A stretch of DNA of 64,000 nt from Pseudo-nitzschia pungens (lineage: Eukaryota > Bacillariophyta > Bacillariophyceae > Bacillariales > Bacillariaceae): assembly GCA_037355855.1 (NCBI GenBank), contig CM074759.1, forward strand, positions 4,588,001 to 4,652,000, given 5' to 3'. A program made the translations under genes and the position numbers. Positions 42,204 to 50,923 of the stretch are shown piece after piece (the stretch's first letter is position 1; each line of letters begins with the position of its first letter). The notes below the pieces were generated by a model that was not told the DNA's origin, did no database searches, and saw only the letters and a program-made list of their open reading frames with translations.

Positions 42204-42507
42204 TTACACTTTGTACCTTGGTTTTGTCTTCTGTTCCTGCTTCTTATCCTGTCCCATCCCTTTTGATACTGGATCTTATCCCAATATCTTCATTCCCATT
42301 TCACTTTCTCTCAAGTCCCTCTTTTGTGGGACTTGTTTGTCCTTTCCCCTGCTTGATGTTCAAGGTTTGTTTGAAAATTTGTCGTTCTGCCACTTGGGGT
42401 CCTGACTCTATGATGGAGGCGACGTTAAAGTCTGGTTACAGACTGAGTAATTTAGTTTCACCTTTGGTGATTAAAGTTATTTAAATACGTATATTATTAT
42501 TATTATT
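42204..42507 (+). promoter_or_regulatory. LINE-F 3' UTR with two stem-loops and ATT tail
   Basis: 304 bp. AGTCTG-GTTA-CAGACT is at 42429-42444, TCACC-TTT-GGTGA at 42458-42470, then TTATTTAAATACGTATATTATT and ATT repeats. It matches LINE-A essentially base for base and LINE-B less well. The tail is (ATT)n rather than poly(A), suggesting slippage on a short terminal template repeat. Confidence 0.85.
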
Positions 42508-42526
42508 AGGATTGGTAGCTGTCTCA
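42508..42526. repeat. Target-site duplication of LINE-F, right (19 bp)
   Basis: Same as 29886-29904; LINE-B ORF1 continues from here. Confidence 0.95.
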
Positions 42527-44700
42527 ATAAACTTGTAGAATTTACCATCAGGGAGAGAGGCAATGTCTGAAGGTTTGCACCGATTGAACTGAGCTTTGAG
42601 GAGCTTAACAGTTTGAGTGCGCTTTGTAGCATCACATAAAACATGAGCAGCCAGAACCGGATTGGGATCAGGAGTTCTGGAGTTGTCAAGGCTGATATTC
42701 TTCCTGATAACAGCAATAGGACATGCCTGAAACCTGGGATGAGTCTGAAGCAATTCGTTGTAGTGGTCAAGATCAAAACTCTGCATGTAGGATCCAAGAA
42801 GAAAGCCACAGGTGACAATAACTGGGGCCTGTATGTGGTCAAACTTCAGGTCCATGTCACGGTCTCTGAGTCTCTGGAGCAACTGGGCAGAAAATAGAGT
42901 CTCCAGGGAAGCACTGTGTCCCACAAAGAAGCGTAGATGAGGAGCAGTTCTACTGCGAAGCCAGAGCTGAGCAACATACAATTCCAAGGTTTTCCTGTCA
43001 GGAAGTGTAGTCCAAAGCTTGGTAACAGGCTTGGCCTTGGGGTTGAGCCTGGCTCTTGAGGGAAAAACATACAACACCAGGCGCTTGTCAACAGTCCAAA
43101 GAAGATCCAAAGCTTCCTTGAGAGACTTGAGCAGCTCATCATACAGTTCCCCAGGGCGTTGTGACATCAACCTTGGAAGGGACAGAGTGACATAAGAACT
43201 ATGAGAACATTTGGTGCCAGCAGTGACATCCACTGGAGCTCTAGAATCACTTGAGCAAACCCCTCGGCGTTGGAGGAAATGCCCAGCAGAAGAGGACAAG
43301 ACAGTAGCATCACCACCACCAGGAAGAAAGGACACTGATTTGGAAGTGGAAGATTTGGAAGTGGAAACATCATCAGCCACTGGTGGCGCAGGTGTAGGAG
43401 GGCGCTTCTTGAAATGCCAGTGAGAGCCAAGCACCTGATTGGCTGCCCACCATACTTTGCCTTCAGTGCTAGGCAAAAGGTTGCCCTCACAATACAGGTC
43501 ATCAAAACACTCAGGAGACATCTTGACCAAACCAATAAGACATTTCTTCAGAGCCTGGCCAGATGGTTGCTTGGTCCAGGCTGGGGCAGAGCCGTGAAAG
43601 CAAGCAGAGGCAATAGAAGCCAAGGAAGCTACAGAGGCATTGCGCCAATCAGGAGTGTCCGGAAAAGCCTGAGCATAAACAGGAGGGATGGCAGTCTGGC
43701 AAATATCATGGATGGATTTTTTGTCTTTACCCTCCTTCTTGCTGAAAAAGTGTGTAGGGCTTGGACACCCAGCCCATAACCGGGTACCTGTTGGAGATTT
43801 TCGAAAGGCATGAATTGCAGATGGGATAGGAGACTTGCCAGAACAGGGACCCTTACCATAAAAACACCAGAAGAAGGAAGCGGAATGAGCCCTGTTGGCA
43901 GCAGCCAGAGCCTCCTGGCGTTGGGATTGGCGTGCTTGCTGCTGAGAGGGATCAGACTTCTGGGCAGAGGAAAAGGCAAGAGTAGATTGCTTGAGGATAG
44001 ATGAAGCAGGGACCTTGCCTGAGGTCCCAGAGCCCTTTGGTGTGTGTCTGGACGTCTGTTGGCCTGGCAGCTGGGAGCCTGCCTGGTTGGATCCTGGCTG
44101 CTGGGAGCCTGGGGGCCGGGGTCCAGACTGCTGGGAGCCCTGCTGCTGGGAGCCCTGCTGCTGGGAGCCTGAGGACTGGGAGCCTGAGGACTGGGAGCTT
44201 ATCAGCTTGGGGTCTGACAGCAGAGTACCTGACGACTGAGAGCCTGACAGAGTACCTGACGGCGGAGGACCTGACTCCTGGGAGCCTAGCTGAGAAGCTG
44301 TTGACAGAGAAGAAGTTTGCAAGGAATCCCCTGGTGCAGAGTCCCCTGGTGCAGATTCCCCTGGTGCAGATTCAGTGCCAAGCATCTCAACATCAGAAAG
44401 CACACCTGCAGATGAGGACACAGAAGAAGATGAAGACATATCATCAACAGAAGACCCATGCATAGAGGATGAAGAGGCTGATGAGGCAGAGGAAGAGGAT
44501 GATCTGGTATCAAGAGTAGGAGAGGGAGTAGTAAGAGCAGAGGTGACACTAGAATGTCTTGGAGGGGTCTTTTGCACAAATGGGCGCTTGTTAGACCGAG
44601 CCCCAGAGGCAGACCTAGCAGAAGAAGGAGGCGTGGAAGATCTTTTCTTCCGGGAAGCTGCTTGGGAGGTGGGCCACCCCTTAGTGGAAGGGGGAGGCAT
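42527..44700 (-). pseudogene. LINE-B ORF1, N-terminal segment
   Basis: Minus-strand frame from MPPPSTKGWPTSQAASRKKR (ATG at 44700) to DGKFYKFIETATNP at the LINE-F target. It has a Ser-rich N-terminus, then Gln/Gly/Ser repeats (GSQQQGSQQ), then the conserved core (SFFWCFYGKGPC, SPECFDDLYCEGN). It is open throughout and very like the first 500 residues of LINE-F ORF1. The upstream tandem array is open in the same frame for about 540 codons, so an N-terminally extended form is formally possible. Confidence 0.88.
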
Positions 44701-47700
44701 TGTACCAGAAGTGGAGCACGGAGGGCAGAGACACCAGCTGAGGGCAGAAGGAACAACAAAGGGGCCGCGTTGGAGGTAAAGATGCCAGGTGATAACACCA
44801 GTTGAGTGCAGAAGCAACCACAGAAACACCACTGGGATGTGGAAAAGCCACAGCAGAAACGCAATGAACCGGTTGCAGGAGCAACAACAGACACGCCGCT
44901 TGGATGTAGAAGTGCCAGGTGATGACAAATGCCAGGGTAGTAGAAGCACCGGTTGAGGGCAAATCAACAGCAGAAAACCTCCAGTGGAGTGCAGAAGCAA
45001 CAACTGAAACGCCGCGCTTGAATGGAGAAGCACCGGTTGAGTACAAAGGCCGGGGCAGGAGAAGCACCGATTGAGGGCAAACAACAGCTGAAAAGCAAAC
45101 AATTGGGTGGTGGACCGACAGCAGACACGCCTCTTGGATGTGCAAGTGCCAGGTGAAGACAAAGGCCGGGGCAGGAGAAGCACCGGTTGATGACAAAGGC
45201 CGGGGCAGGAGAAGCACCGGTTGAGGGCAAACAACAGCTGAAAAGCAAGCAATTGGGTGCTGGACCAACAGCAGACACGCCTCTTGGATGTGCAAGTGCC
45301 AGGTGATGAAAAGGCCGGAGCAGGTGAAGCACCGGTTGGGGGCAAAGGCCGGGGCAGGAGAAGCACCGGGTGAGGGCAAAGCAACAACTGAAAAGCAGGC
45401 AATTGGGTGTTGGACCAACAGCAGACACGCCTCTTGGATGTGCAAGTGCCAGGTGATGACAAAGGCCGGAGCAGGTGAAGCACCGGTTGAGGGCAAACAA
45501 CAGCTGAAAAGCAAGCAAGTGGGTGGTGGACCAACAGCAGACACGCCTCTTGGATGTGCAAGTGCCAGGTGAAGACAAAGGCCGGGGCAGGGGAAGCACC
45601 GGTTGATGACAAAGGCCGGGGCAGGAGAAGCACCGGTTGAGGGCAAACAACAGCTGAAAAGCAAGCAATTGGGTGCTGGACCAACAGCAGACACGCCTCT
45701 TGGATGTGCAAGTGCCAGGTGATGACAAAGGCCGGAGGAGGTGAAGCACCGGTTGAGGGCAAAGGCCGGGGCAGGAGACGCACCGGTGGAGGGCAATCAA
45801 CAGCAGAAAAACCTCCAGTGGAGTGCAGGAGCAACAACTGAAACGCCGCGCTTGAAAGGAGAAGCACCGGGTGAGGGCAAAGGCCGGTACAGGAGAAGCA
45901 CCGGTTGAGAGCAAAGCAACAACTGAAAAGCAAGCAATTGGGTGTTGGACCAACAGCAGACACGCCTCTTGGATGTGCAAGTGCCAGGTGATGACAAAGG
46001 CCGGAGCAGGTGAAGCACCGGTTGAGGGCAAAGGCCGGGGCAGGAGAAGCACCGGTGGAGGACAAATCAACAGCAGAAAACCTCCGGTGGAGCGCAGGAT
46101 CACCAACTGAAACGCCGCGCTTGAATGGAGAAGTGCCCGGTGCTGGCAATGGCCGGGGCAGGAGAAGCACCGGTTGATGACAAAGGCCGGGGCAGGAGAA
46201 GCACCGGGTGAGGGCAAACAACAGCTGAAAAGCAAGCAATTGGGTGCTGGACCAACAGCAGACACGCCTCTTGGATGTGCAAGTGCCAGGTGATGAAAAA
46301 GGCTGGGGCAGGAGAAGCACCGGTTGAGGGCAAAGGCCGGGGCAGGAGAAGCACCAATGGAGGGCAAATCAACAGCTGAAAAGCAACCTGTTGGGTTCTG
46401 GAGCAACAGCAGACACTGCTCTGGGATGTAAAAGTGCCAGGTGATGACAAAGGCCGGGGCAGGAGAAGCACCGGTTGAGGGCAAATCAACAAACTGAAAA
46501 GCACCTGTTGGGAGACAAAAGCCGGGGCAGTATAAACACCAGTGTAGTGCAGAGGCCACAATAGAAACGCCGCTTGGGTGCAGAAATGCCAGGTGATAGG
46601 TTGTATGCTGGGAAACAGGGTACAGCAGCAACAACAGGTCCAGTGTTGGTCTGAACAAGGAAAAGCTCCAGGGGAACCAAAAGAAAAGACTGGAGCACTA
46701 CCAGAAGAGTCACAGTCGAAACCCACAGAGGTGCTCTGGGGGTACAGAATTTAGAAACTCCAGTAGACCACTGCAAATCATGTAGAAACTGGAATAAGTC
46801 CAAGTGGTAGACTTAAGCACCAGGGAGCAGAGGACTGGCTTGAAAACAAGGACCTTGAGCGAGACACTTAGGGACCAGGGAAGCTGCTTGCTGGCAAACA
46901 GGGGCTTTAGTAGAAACACTTAGGAACCGGGGGATATCAATGCCAGGGCACACTTAAAAGGCTCAGGAGGGAACTTGAAGTTCAAACTCGCAAGTACTTA
47001 TAAGTGGAAACAGTATCCAGGGGCAATTGGCTTGAAAACAGGGACCTTGAGCGAGACACTTAGGGAACAGGGAAGCAGTGGAAACAGTATCCAGGGGCAA
47101 TCGGCTTGAAAACAGGGACCTTGAGCGAGACACTTAGGGACCAGGGAAGCTGCTTGCTTGAAAGCAGGGGCTTTAGTAGAAACACCTAGGGACCAGGGGG
47201 AGGCTTGTGTCTTGAAAACAGTGTCGAACTTGAAGTTAAAGTTGGGGTTGCTTAATAGCCAAAACACTTAGGGATCAGGGAGCTCGCGAACACTTAGGGA
47301 CCAGGGAAATTGTAGTCTTGAAAACAAGGGGCGATAGTAGATGTAGTCTTGGAAACAAGAGTGCAATAAGTAGGAGGTACTTAGGGATCGGTTGGTCTTG
47401 GCTTGAAAACAGGTGTAGTAGGGGGAGCCTTAAGCAAAACACTTAGGGACTAGGGGGCTTGGCTAGGAAACAGGGGTACTCTTAAGTGATAAACACTTAA
47501 GGAGTAGTGGGCAATTGGCTTGAAAACAGGGGGAACTGGAAGGTGATATGCTCGTGCGAGCTTGATAGTACTTGTAAAGACTTAGGGATCAGCAAGTAGG
47601 AACCTTCTAGAAGGAGGGGTTTGTATGTGTTCGACAACTTCAACTTGAAAAGACTTAGGGAACTCAGCAAGGAACCTTGAAGAATGTAGAACGTTAAGTG

Positions 47701-48129
47701 GATATCACTTAAGGGGCTTGAAAGACTGTATAGCGTTAAATAATAAGGTAGCTTGAAAACAGATCGAAAAACAAACCGAGCTCGGAGACAAAGCGGAACA
47801 GAAGCAGAGCTGCTGTAGAATTAGTACTGCAATCGCTGTAGAAAATTATGTGTCCTTGTTTTCGGTGTTCGGTCGTGTTGCTTGTTGCGTTTCGTGCCGA
47901 CGACGATGACAGGAAACAAGCAACCACAGCAACCAAAGGAAGCAAGGAGCAGCCAAACAAACAGCAGAATCAGATAGGGGAGGTCTCTGTTAATAGGTGT
48001 AGTGCTTGGTGTTGTTGTAGGAGCTTTAGAAGTGAGTGAGATATCAAAGGGGAAAGTTGTGTAGAAATCTACGTGTTTTAAGTACTGGAACATCGGAACG
48101 TCGGACAAAATCGCGCGTCGCAAAATTGT
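44701..48129 (-). promoter_or_regulatory. LINE-B 5' UTR
   Basis: 3.4 kb leader. The 5' terminus at 48129 is ACAATTTTGCGACGCGCG. The region 46800-48129 resembles the leaders of A and F, with TAAGTG/CTTAAG hairpin units. 44930-46600 is a long-period tandem array. It is presumably an internal promoter region; no specific motif is identified. Confidence 0.7.
44930..46600 (-). repeat. Long-period tandem array in LINE-B leader
   Basis: About ten irregular units of roughly 130-210 bp, each with AGCACCGGTTGAGGGCAAA, CAACAGCTGAAAAGC, AATTGGGTG(C/T)TGGACC, CAGACACGCCTCTTGGATG and TGCAAGTGCCAGGTGATGA (plus strand). Units differ by internal deletions. Several long open frames run through it on the minus strand (up to about 560 codons), rich in Cys, Pro, Leu and His. 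I regard these as repeat-driven, though one is continuous with ORF1. Confidence 0.9.
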
Positions 48130-48148
48130 GTAGTAGTCCATACTTCTT
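48130..48148. repeat. Target-site duplication of LINE-B, right copy (19 bp)
   Basis: Identical to 7554-7572. The gypsy-2 pol frame resumes here. Confidence 0.95.
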
Positions 48149-49436
48149 CCGGCCACTTTTCTTGAACATCTGGCACATGTGGCAGTGCTTGCAGAGGTCC
48201 TGGACGTCCTTCCTCAGGCCTTTCCAGGTGAACACTGAGCGTATGCTCTGTTCCATCCTCTTTTCTCTGGGGTGGACCAACATCGTGTGGTACCACTCCA
48301 TTACTCTTTCCTTGAGTTTGTTGGGAATCAGGATCTTTCCTTCTTTGTGAATTAGACTGTAACCTTCCACCTCTTTGGTGGTTAGTCCATTGTCTTTTTC
48401 CAGGGCACTCATGATCTTTGTGTCCTTTTGTTGGTAGAACTGGATCATGTCCGGAGCAAGTGGGAATGCACTATTGCCCTGGAATTCTTCCAGTGATTTC
48501 CCAAGTGGGAATTGTAGTTGCTGGAGGTGCTCTTCCTCATCCGCGTAGGTGAGAGGCTTATTTGGTGGTAGCCATTCCACTGTATCTGCTGGGTTATCAG
48601 AGATGTCCAGTCGGGACAGCACATCTGCTGCATCATTGTCTTTGCCAGCAACGTGCTTGACCACTGGATGGAACTCCTCCATAAGGAGTCTCCACCGTAC
48701 CATTCTTTGTGTGGGCATCTGCTGGTACAGGAGATTCAGGTGGTCCGTGTGAATGGTCACATCTTGTCCTCGTAGGATTCCTTTGAATGCCTTTAGCCCT
48801 TCCACTATACCAAGGAGTTCTTTTTCTTCAATGGTGTAGTTGAGCTGTGCTGAGTTCAGCTTCCGGGTATAAAATCCAAGGGGCTTGCCATCTTGGCATA
48901 CGGTTGCTCCCAGTTGTCGATCACTGGCGTCTGAGTAGAGATGAAATGGTTTTGTAAAATCCGGGAATGCAAGTTTTGCTTCTTCTGCGAGCATCATGAC
49001 GGACTGGAAGATATCTGGCGTGCCCTCGATTCCCATTGCCAGTCGCTTGTAGCCATATTTTCCCCATGGCAAAATGGTAGAGCAAATCTTTTGGCTCTCT
49101 TTGCAGATTGGGATAGTATAATACCCTTGAAAGAGGTCTAGTGCCATAGCAGACTTGAATTTCTGCAGTCATTGGATGGTTTCCCCTATCCGTGGCAGTG
49201 GAAACAGCTTCCTTTGAATGGCTGAGTTCATTTTTTGAAAGGCAGTGAGCATTCAGATGTCCCCTATTTTCTTGGGTTGACAGAAGGTAGGAGACGCCCA
49301 TGGTGAATCATCATCATCGGGGAGTTTCTCCAGGACTCCAATATCGCAGAGGCGTGTGATTTCCTTCCAGAGTGCCTGTTCAAAGGCATGGGGTACGGAA
49401 TAGTACCGTTGCCGGACTGGTTTGACCCCTGGTTGG
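48149..49436 (-). pseudogene. gypsy-2 pol: RT remnant, RNase H and integrase zinc finger
   Basis: On the minus strand, RT pieces appear in shifted frames (PWASPTFCQPKKIGDI, then LDLFQGYYTIPI, KYGYKRLAMGIEGTPDIFQSVMM). RNase H (FHLYSDASDRQLG, EEKELLGIV), a tether, and the integrase zinc finger (YHTMLVHP and CKHCHMC) follow. The sequence jumps from FQSVMM straight to LAEEAKLAFPDF, so the segment with the RT catalytic YxDD box is missing. At least two frameshifts precede it. It is a dead relic, continuous with the integrase core at 7572-6721 and with the protease at 56410. Confidence 0.88.
49432..49436. repeat. 5-bp target duplication of complete gypsy-1, left
   Basis: GTTGG precedes the TG of the 5' LTR and is repeated at 55718-55722 after the CA of the 3' LTR. 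Both flanks are gypsy-2 pol. Confidence 0.92.
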
Positions 49437-49761
49437 TGTGACGGGCTAGCGTAGCTAGCAGTCACGATTGAATAATTAACCGAATCCCATATGGGAATCG
49501 AATATTATATATATTCAGTCATGAATACATTTCGATATGTGTTCTAACTATTATGGTCGAGTCCCAGAAGGTGATATATGCCTAATTGTGGGAACCGACA
49601 ATGAATCAACATTTATGGCAGAGCATGCCAAAATGTGGCTATGCTCGCGACCTCAAATTTTATATGTTTCCATTCTCAATTCCCGTAACAATCTTCCGTA
49701 AAGTATCTAAGCATTCACAATTATTCATACTACTCCGAAATCTCTACTCTAGACCGTAACA
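49437..49761 (+). repeat. 5' LTR of complete gypsy-1 (325 bp)
   Basis: TGTGACGGGCTAGCGTAGC to CTCTAGACCGTAACA. The first 30 bases contain the inverted pair GCTAGCGTAGCTAGC. ATTATATATATTC near 49501 is a plausible TATA region. No polyadenylation signal is claimed. Confidence 0.94.
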
Positions 49762-49774
49762 CAGTAATTACTGT
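49761..49774. other. 14-bp perfect palindrome at the primer-binding position
   Basis: ACAGTAATTACTGT begins at the last LTR base. It is identical in copy C despite many leader differences around it. No tRNA-like primer site is apparent immediately after the LTR, so self-priming or RNA dimerisation are possible roles. Confidence 0.7.
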
Positions 49775-49879
49775 TTGTGCTTTACAATAGAAACAGTAGA
49801 ACTCAGTACTGAATTCAAAACACTAACAGCCTCAACAACAGAGGCACCTCTTATCTCCAACAAACCGATCGACGCAACC

Positions 49880-50923
49880 ATGGCTGGCATCTACAGAGAT
49901 CCCCCTATTGCCTACAAGAGCTCCTTCGATCGAACCAAGCCTAAACTCTTCACCCTGTACAATGTCGACGAGGATCGGACCAATAGCATGAAAGTCCCCC
50001 TGTTTACAGAGACCGGAGGACTAGAAGAGTTACTCTTTGTGGAGGAGTCTTTCCAAAACGCCGCCAAGCTCCTAAGACTTCCAATTGACATCTACCTAAC
50101 TCACTTCAGTCAATGCCTCACTACAGATGCACAAAGCAAGTGGAATGACATGATCAGGGACCCCCTCAAACCGGAAGAATACCAATACTCCGAGGAAGAG
50201 ATCGGTGGATATGAGCAAGCGTTCCTTGACTTCACCAAGCTCTACTGCAACGCTAGGGACGCTAGAGACATCATGCACACCTATCTACGAAGCGCGGAAT
50301 GCCAAAAGACTCCATCAGTTACATGCAAAGAGCATGCAGACCATATCCTTGTCCTTATGAAGTACACCCAGAAGCTAGATGGAAGCAGCGCCCCCCTCTC
50401 TAAAGTGGAGAAACTAACCATCCTGCTGCACTCCTTCCCTTCTGCATGGATCGAGAGCTATGGAATCATCCACAGTGGAATTCAAGAAGATACCACAGTC
50501 CAGCACATTGTGGATCACATGAGCTGCCACGAGAGACAAGCCAACAAGAAGAGGAATAAAAACAATAACAAGCAACAAAACAAACGCTTGAACAATTCAA
50601 ACAACAACTCTCGCAAGCGCAACTCGCACTCCAACCACAAAGGCAATAACAACAAGAAGAAATCCAACCCTTGTAGAATCCCGGGCCACAATCATGATTG
50701 GTCTGAGTGTCCGAAGAATCGTTTCTCCAAGAACTATAACAAGAGCAACACTCAAACTGAATCCTTCCACACTCATACCCAAGCTCTCATGATACCAGGG
50801 AGCAATGAAACCTTCCAAGCCCATATCAACGCAGCGCGCGACGCTGCAATCGAAGAATACCATGCCAATCATGGTGGAAGAACAGAAAGGAGTATCGATG
50901 GGGACCTTATTTGGCTCCCCTGA
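49880..50923 (+). CDS. gypsy-1 Gag
   Basis: 347 aa from the ATG of MAGIYRDPP, chosen because copy C starts at the same residue; an upstream in-frame ATG at 49775 would add 35 residues with no counterpart there. It has a capsid-like N-terminal region, an Asn/Lys-rich basic stretch, then C-x4-H-x6-C (CRIPGHNHDWSEC). It ends at TGA 50921-50923 and pol follows in the same frame. Intact. Confidence 0.9.
   Translation: MAGIYRDPPIAYKSSFDRTKPKLFTLYNVDEDRTNSMKVPLFTETGGLEELLFVEESFQNAAKLLRLPIDIYLTHFSQCLTTDAQSKWNDMIRDPLKPEEYQYSEEEIGGYEQAFLDFTKLYCNARDARDIMHTYLRSAECQKTPSVTCKEHADHILVLMKYTQKLDGSSAPLSKVEKLTILLHSFPSAWIESYGIIHSGIQEDTTVQHIVDHMSCHERQANKKRNKNNNKQQNKRLNNSNNNSRKRNSHSNHKGNNNKKKSNPCRIPGHNHDWSECPKNRFSKNYNKSNTQTESFHTHTQALMIPGSNETFQAHINAARDAAIEEYHANHGGRTERSIDGDLIWLP
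50921..50923 (+). other. In-frame UGA between gag and pol (candidate readthrough site)
   Basis: The codons are CTC CCC TGA CTC, then an open frame straight into pol. Copy C has CTC CCC TGA CTT with the same arrangement. The next bases after the stop (C, T) are those that favour UGA readthrough in other systems. No ATG occurs at the start of pol. Confidence 0.65.

Larger units (their letters stand above)
29905..42507 (+). mobile_element. LINE-F: complete, apparently intact LINE (12.6 kb)
   Basis: Inserted in LINE-B ORF1 in opposite orientation, with a perfect 19-bp TSD. Order: 5' hairpin, 3.3 kb leader with a 1.7 kb minisatellite, ORF1 (33194-36370), ORF2 (36291-42203), 3' UTR, ATT tail. Both ORFs are open. 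Its leader and ORF1 N-terminus resemble LINE-B, while the rest of ORF1, ORF2 and the 3' UTR are nearly identical to LINE-A, so it looks recombinant. With LINE-A it forms a large inverted repeat in the window. Confidence 0.93.
7573..48129 (-). mobile_element. LINE-B: full-length LINE split by four nested insertions
   Basis: Element orientation is right to left: 5' end ACAATTTTGCGACG at 48129, 3' tail (ATT)n at 7573. After removing LINE-A (8199-19185), the gypsy-1 fragment (23981-26097), non-autonomous copy D (27606-29650), LINE-F (29905-42507) and their duplicated targets, about 12.7 kb remain. This comprises a 5' UTR with a long tandem array, ORF1, ORF2 and a 3' UTR. All remaining coding pieces are open and in the expected frames, so LINE-B appears to have been coding-competent when the first insertion hit it. 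The matching 19-bp TSD at the outer edges supports this assembly. Confidence 0.92.

Noticed and set aside
42488..42507. (ATT)n stretches as simple microsatellites
   Set aside because: Each sits exactly at a LINE or partner 3' end next to a TSD, so they are element tails.
44964..46658. 564-codon and 371-codon frames in the LINE-B leader
   Set aside because: Driven by a low-stop tandem repeat, with overlapping alternatives in other frames and no domain.
49775..49879. Upstream ATG of gypsy-1 gag (49775)
   Set aside because: The 35 extra codons have no counterpart in copy C, where the first ATG corresponds to 49880.
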